From assembly GCA_029555925.1 (NCBI GenBank), contig JAKPQU010000545.1, positions 1 through 13,442 of the forward strand: 13,442 bases of DNA. The letters run 5' to 3'. The position numbers were made by a program, and so were the translations under genes. The notes under the pieces were generated by a model, which worked only from the letters and a program-made list of their open reading frames with translations, was not told where the DNA came from and made no database searches. Numbering within the stretch: the stretch's first letter is position 1; each line of letters starts with the position of its first letter. Of this stretch, positions 13,377 through 13,442 are shown piece by piece. This stretch comes from Bacillota bacterium (lineage in GTDB: Bacteria > Eremiobacterota > SpSt-956 > JAKJGF01).

Positions 13377-13442
13377 ATCACGGCAACACAGGTATATTTT
13401 ATTGAATTATAATGTAAAGTAGCATGATATAAGCTGTAACTG

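Overview
This is a low-GC (roughly mid-30s percent by eye), gene-dense bacterial window. A LolA-like exported protein, several proteins with signal peptides and an envelope-centred operon suggest a diderm or other unusual envelope. The TGS-domain nucleoside kinase, the copper-amine-oxidase-type 'stalk' modules on a polysaccharide deacetylase and the zinc-ribbon Ser/Thr kinase are a mix I associate with poorly cultured lineages (for example Eremiobacterota/Xenobia- or Armatimonadota-like bacteria) as well as Clostridia and Thermotogae. That placement is inference; no rRNA or other marker fixes it.

Layout. 1-299: a palindromic heptamer-repeat element, then a promoter and a 5' leader hairpin. 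300-3299 (+): zinc-ribbon protein, TGS-uridine kinase-like nucleoside kinase, CutA and a GNAT acetyltransferase, with heptamer repeats in the gaps. 3300-3525: a convergent intergenic region with a 134-bp inverted-repeat element, a 15-bp direct repeat and another heptamer patch. 9843-3526 (-): a tightly spaced run of HEAT-repeat/receiver fusion, secreted Ig-like protein, TPR protein, LolA-like protein and MurG. 9844-10091: two kinds of heptamer repeat back to back. 11600-10092 (-): secreted polysaccharide deacetylase, preceded by a 5'-truncated gene remnant (12001-11624). 12244-13320 (+): zinc-ribbon Ser/Thr kinase with a C-terminal membrane anchor. 13321-13442: non-coding, with one arm resembling the inverted-repeat element.

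How it may work together. The minus-strand operon joins a phospho-receiver on a HEAT scaffold, three exported proteins and the lipid II synthase MurG, so an envelope-assembly role is plausible. The nearby peptidoglycan/polysaccharide deacetylase fits the same theme. This is contextual inference.

The strongest unexplained signal is a dispersed family of 7-bp-period repeats sharing a GTRA core (GC-rich CGTGACG/CGTAATG, AT-rich AGTGAAA/AGTAAAT and intermediate CAGTGAN forms). They sit in nearly every larger intergenic gap, often as palindromes, and in two cases supply the last codons and the stop codon of the adjacent gene (murG and the deacetylase).
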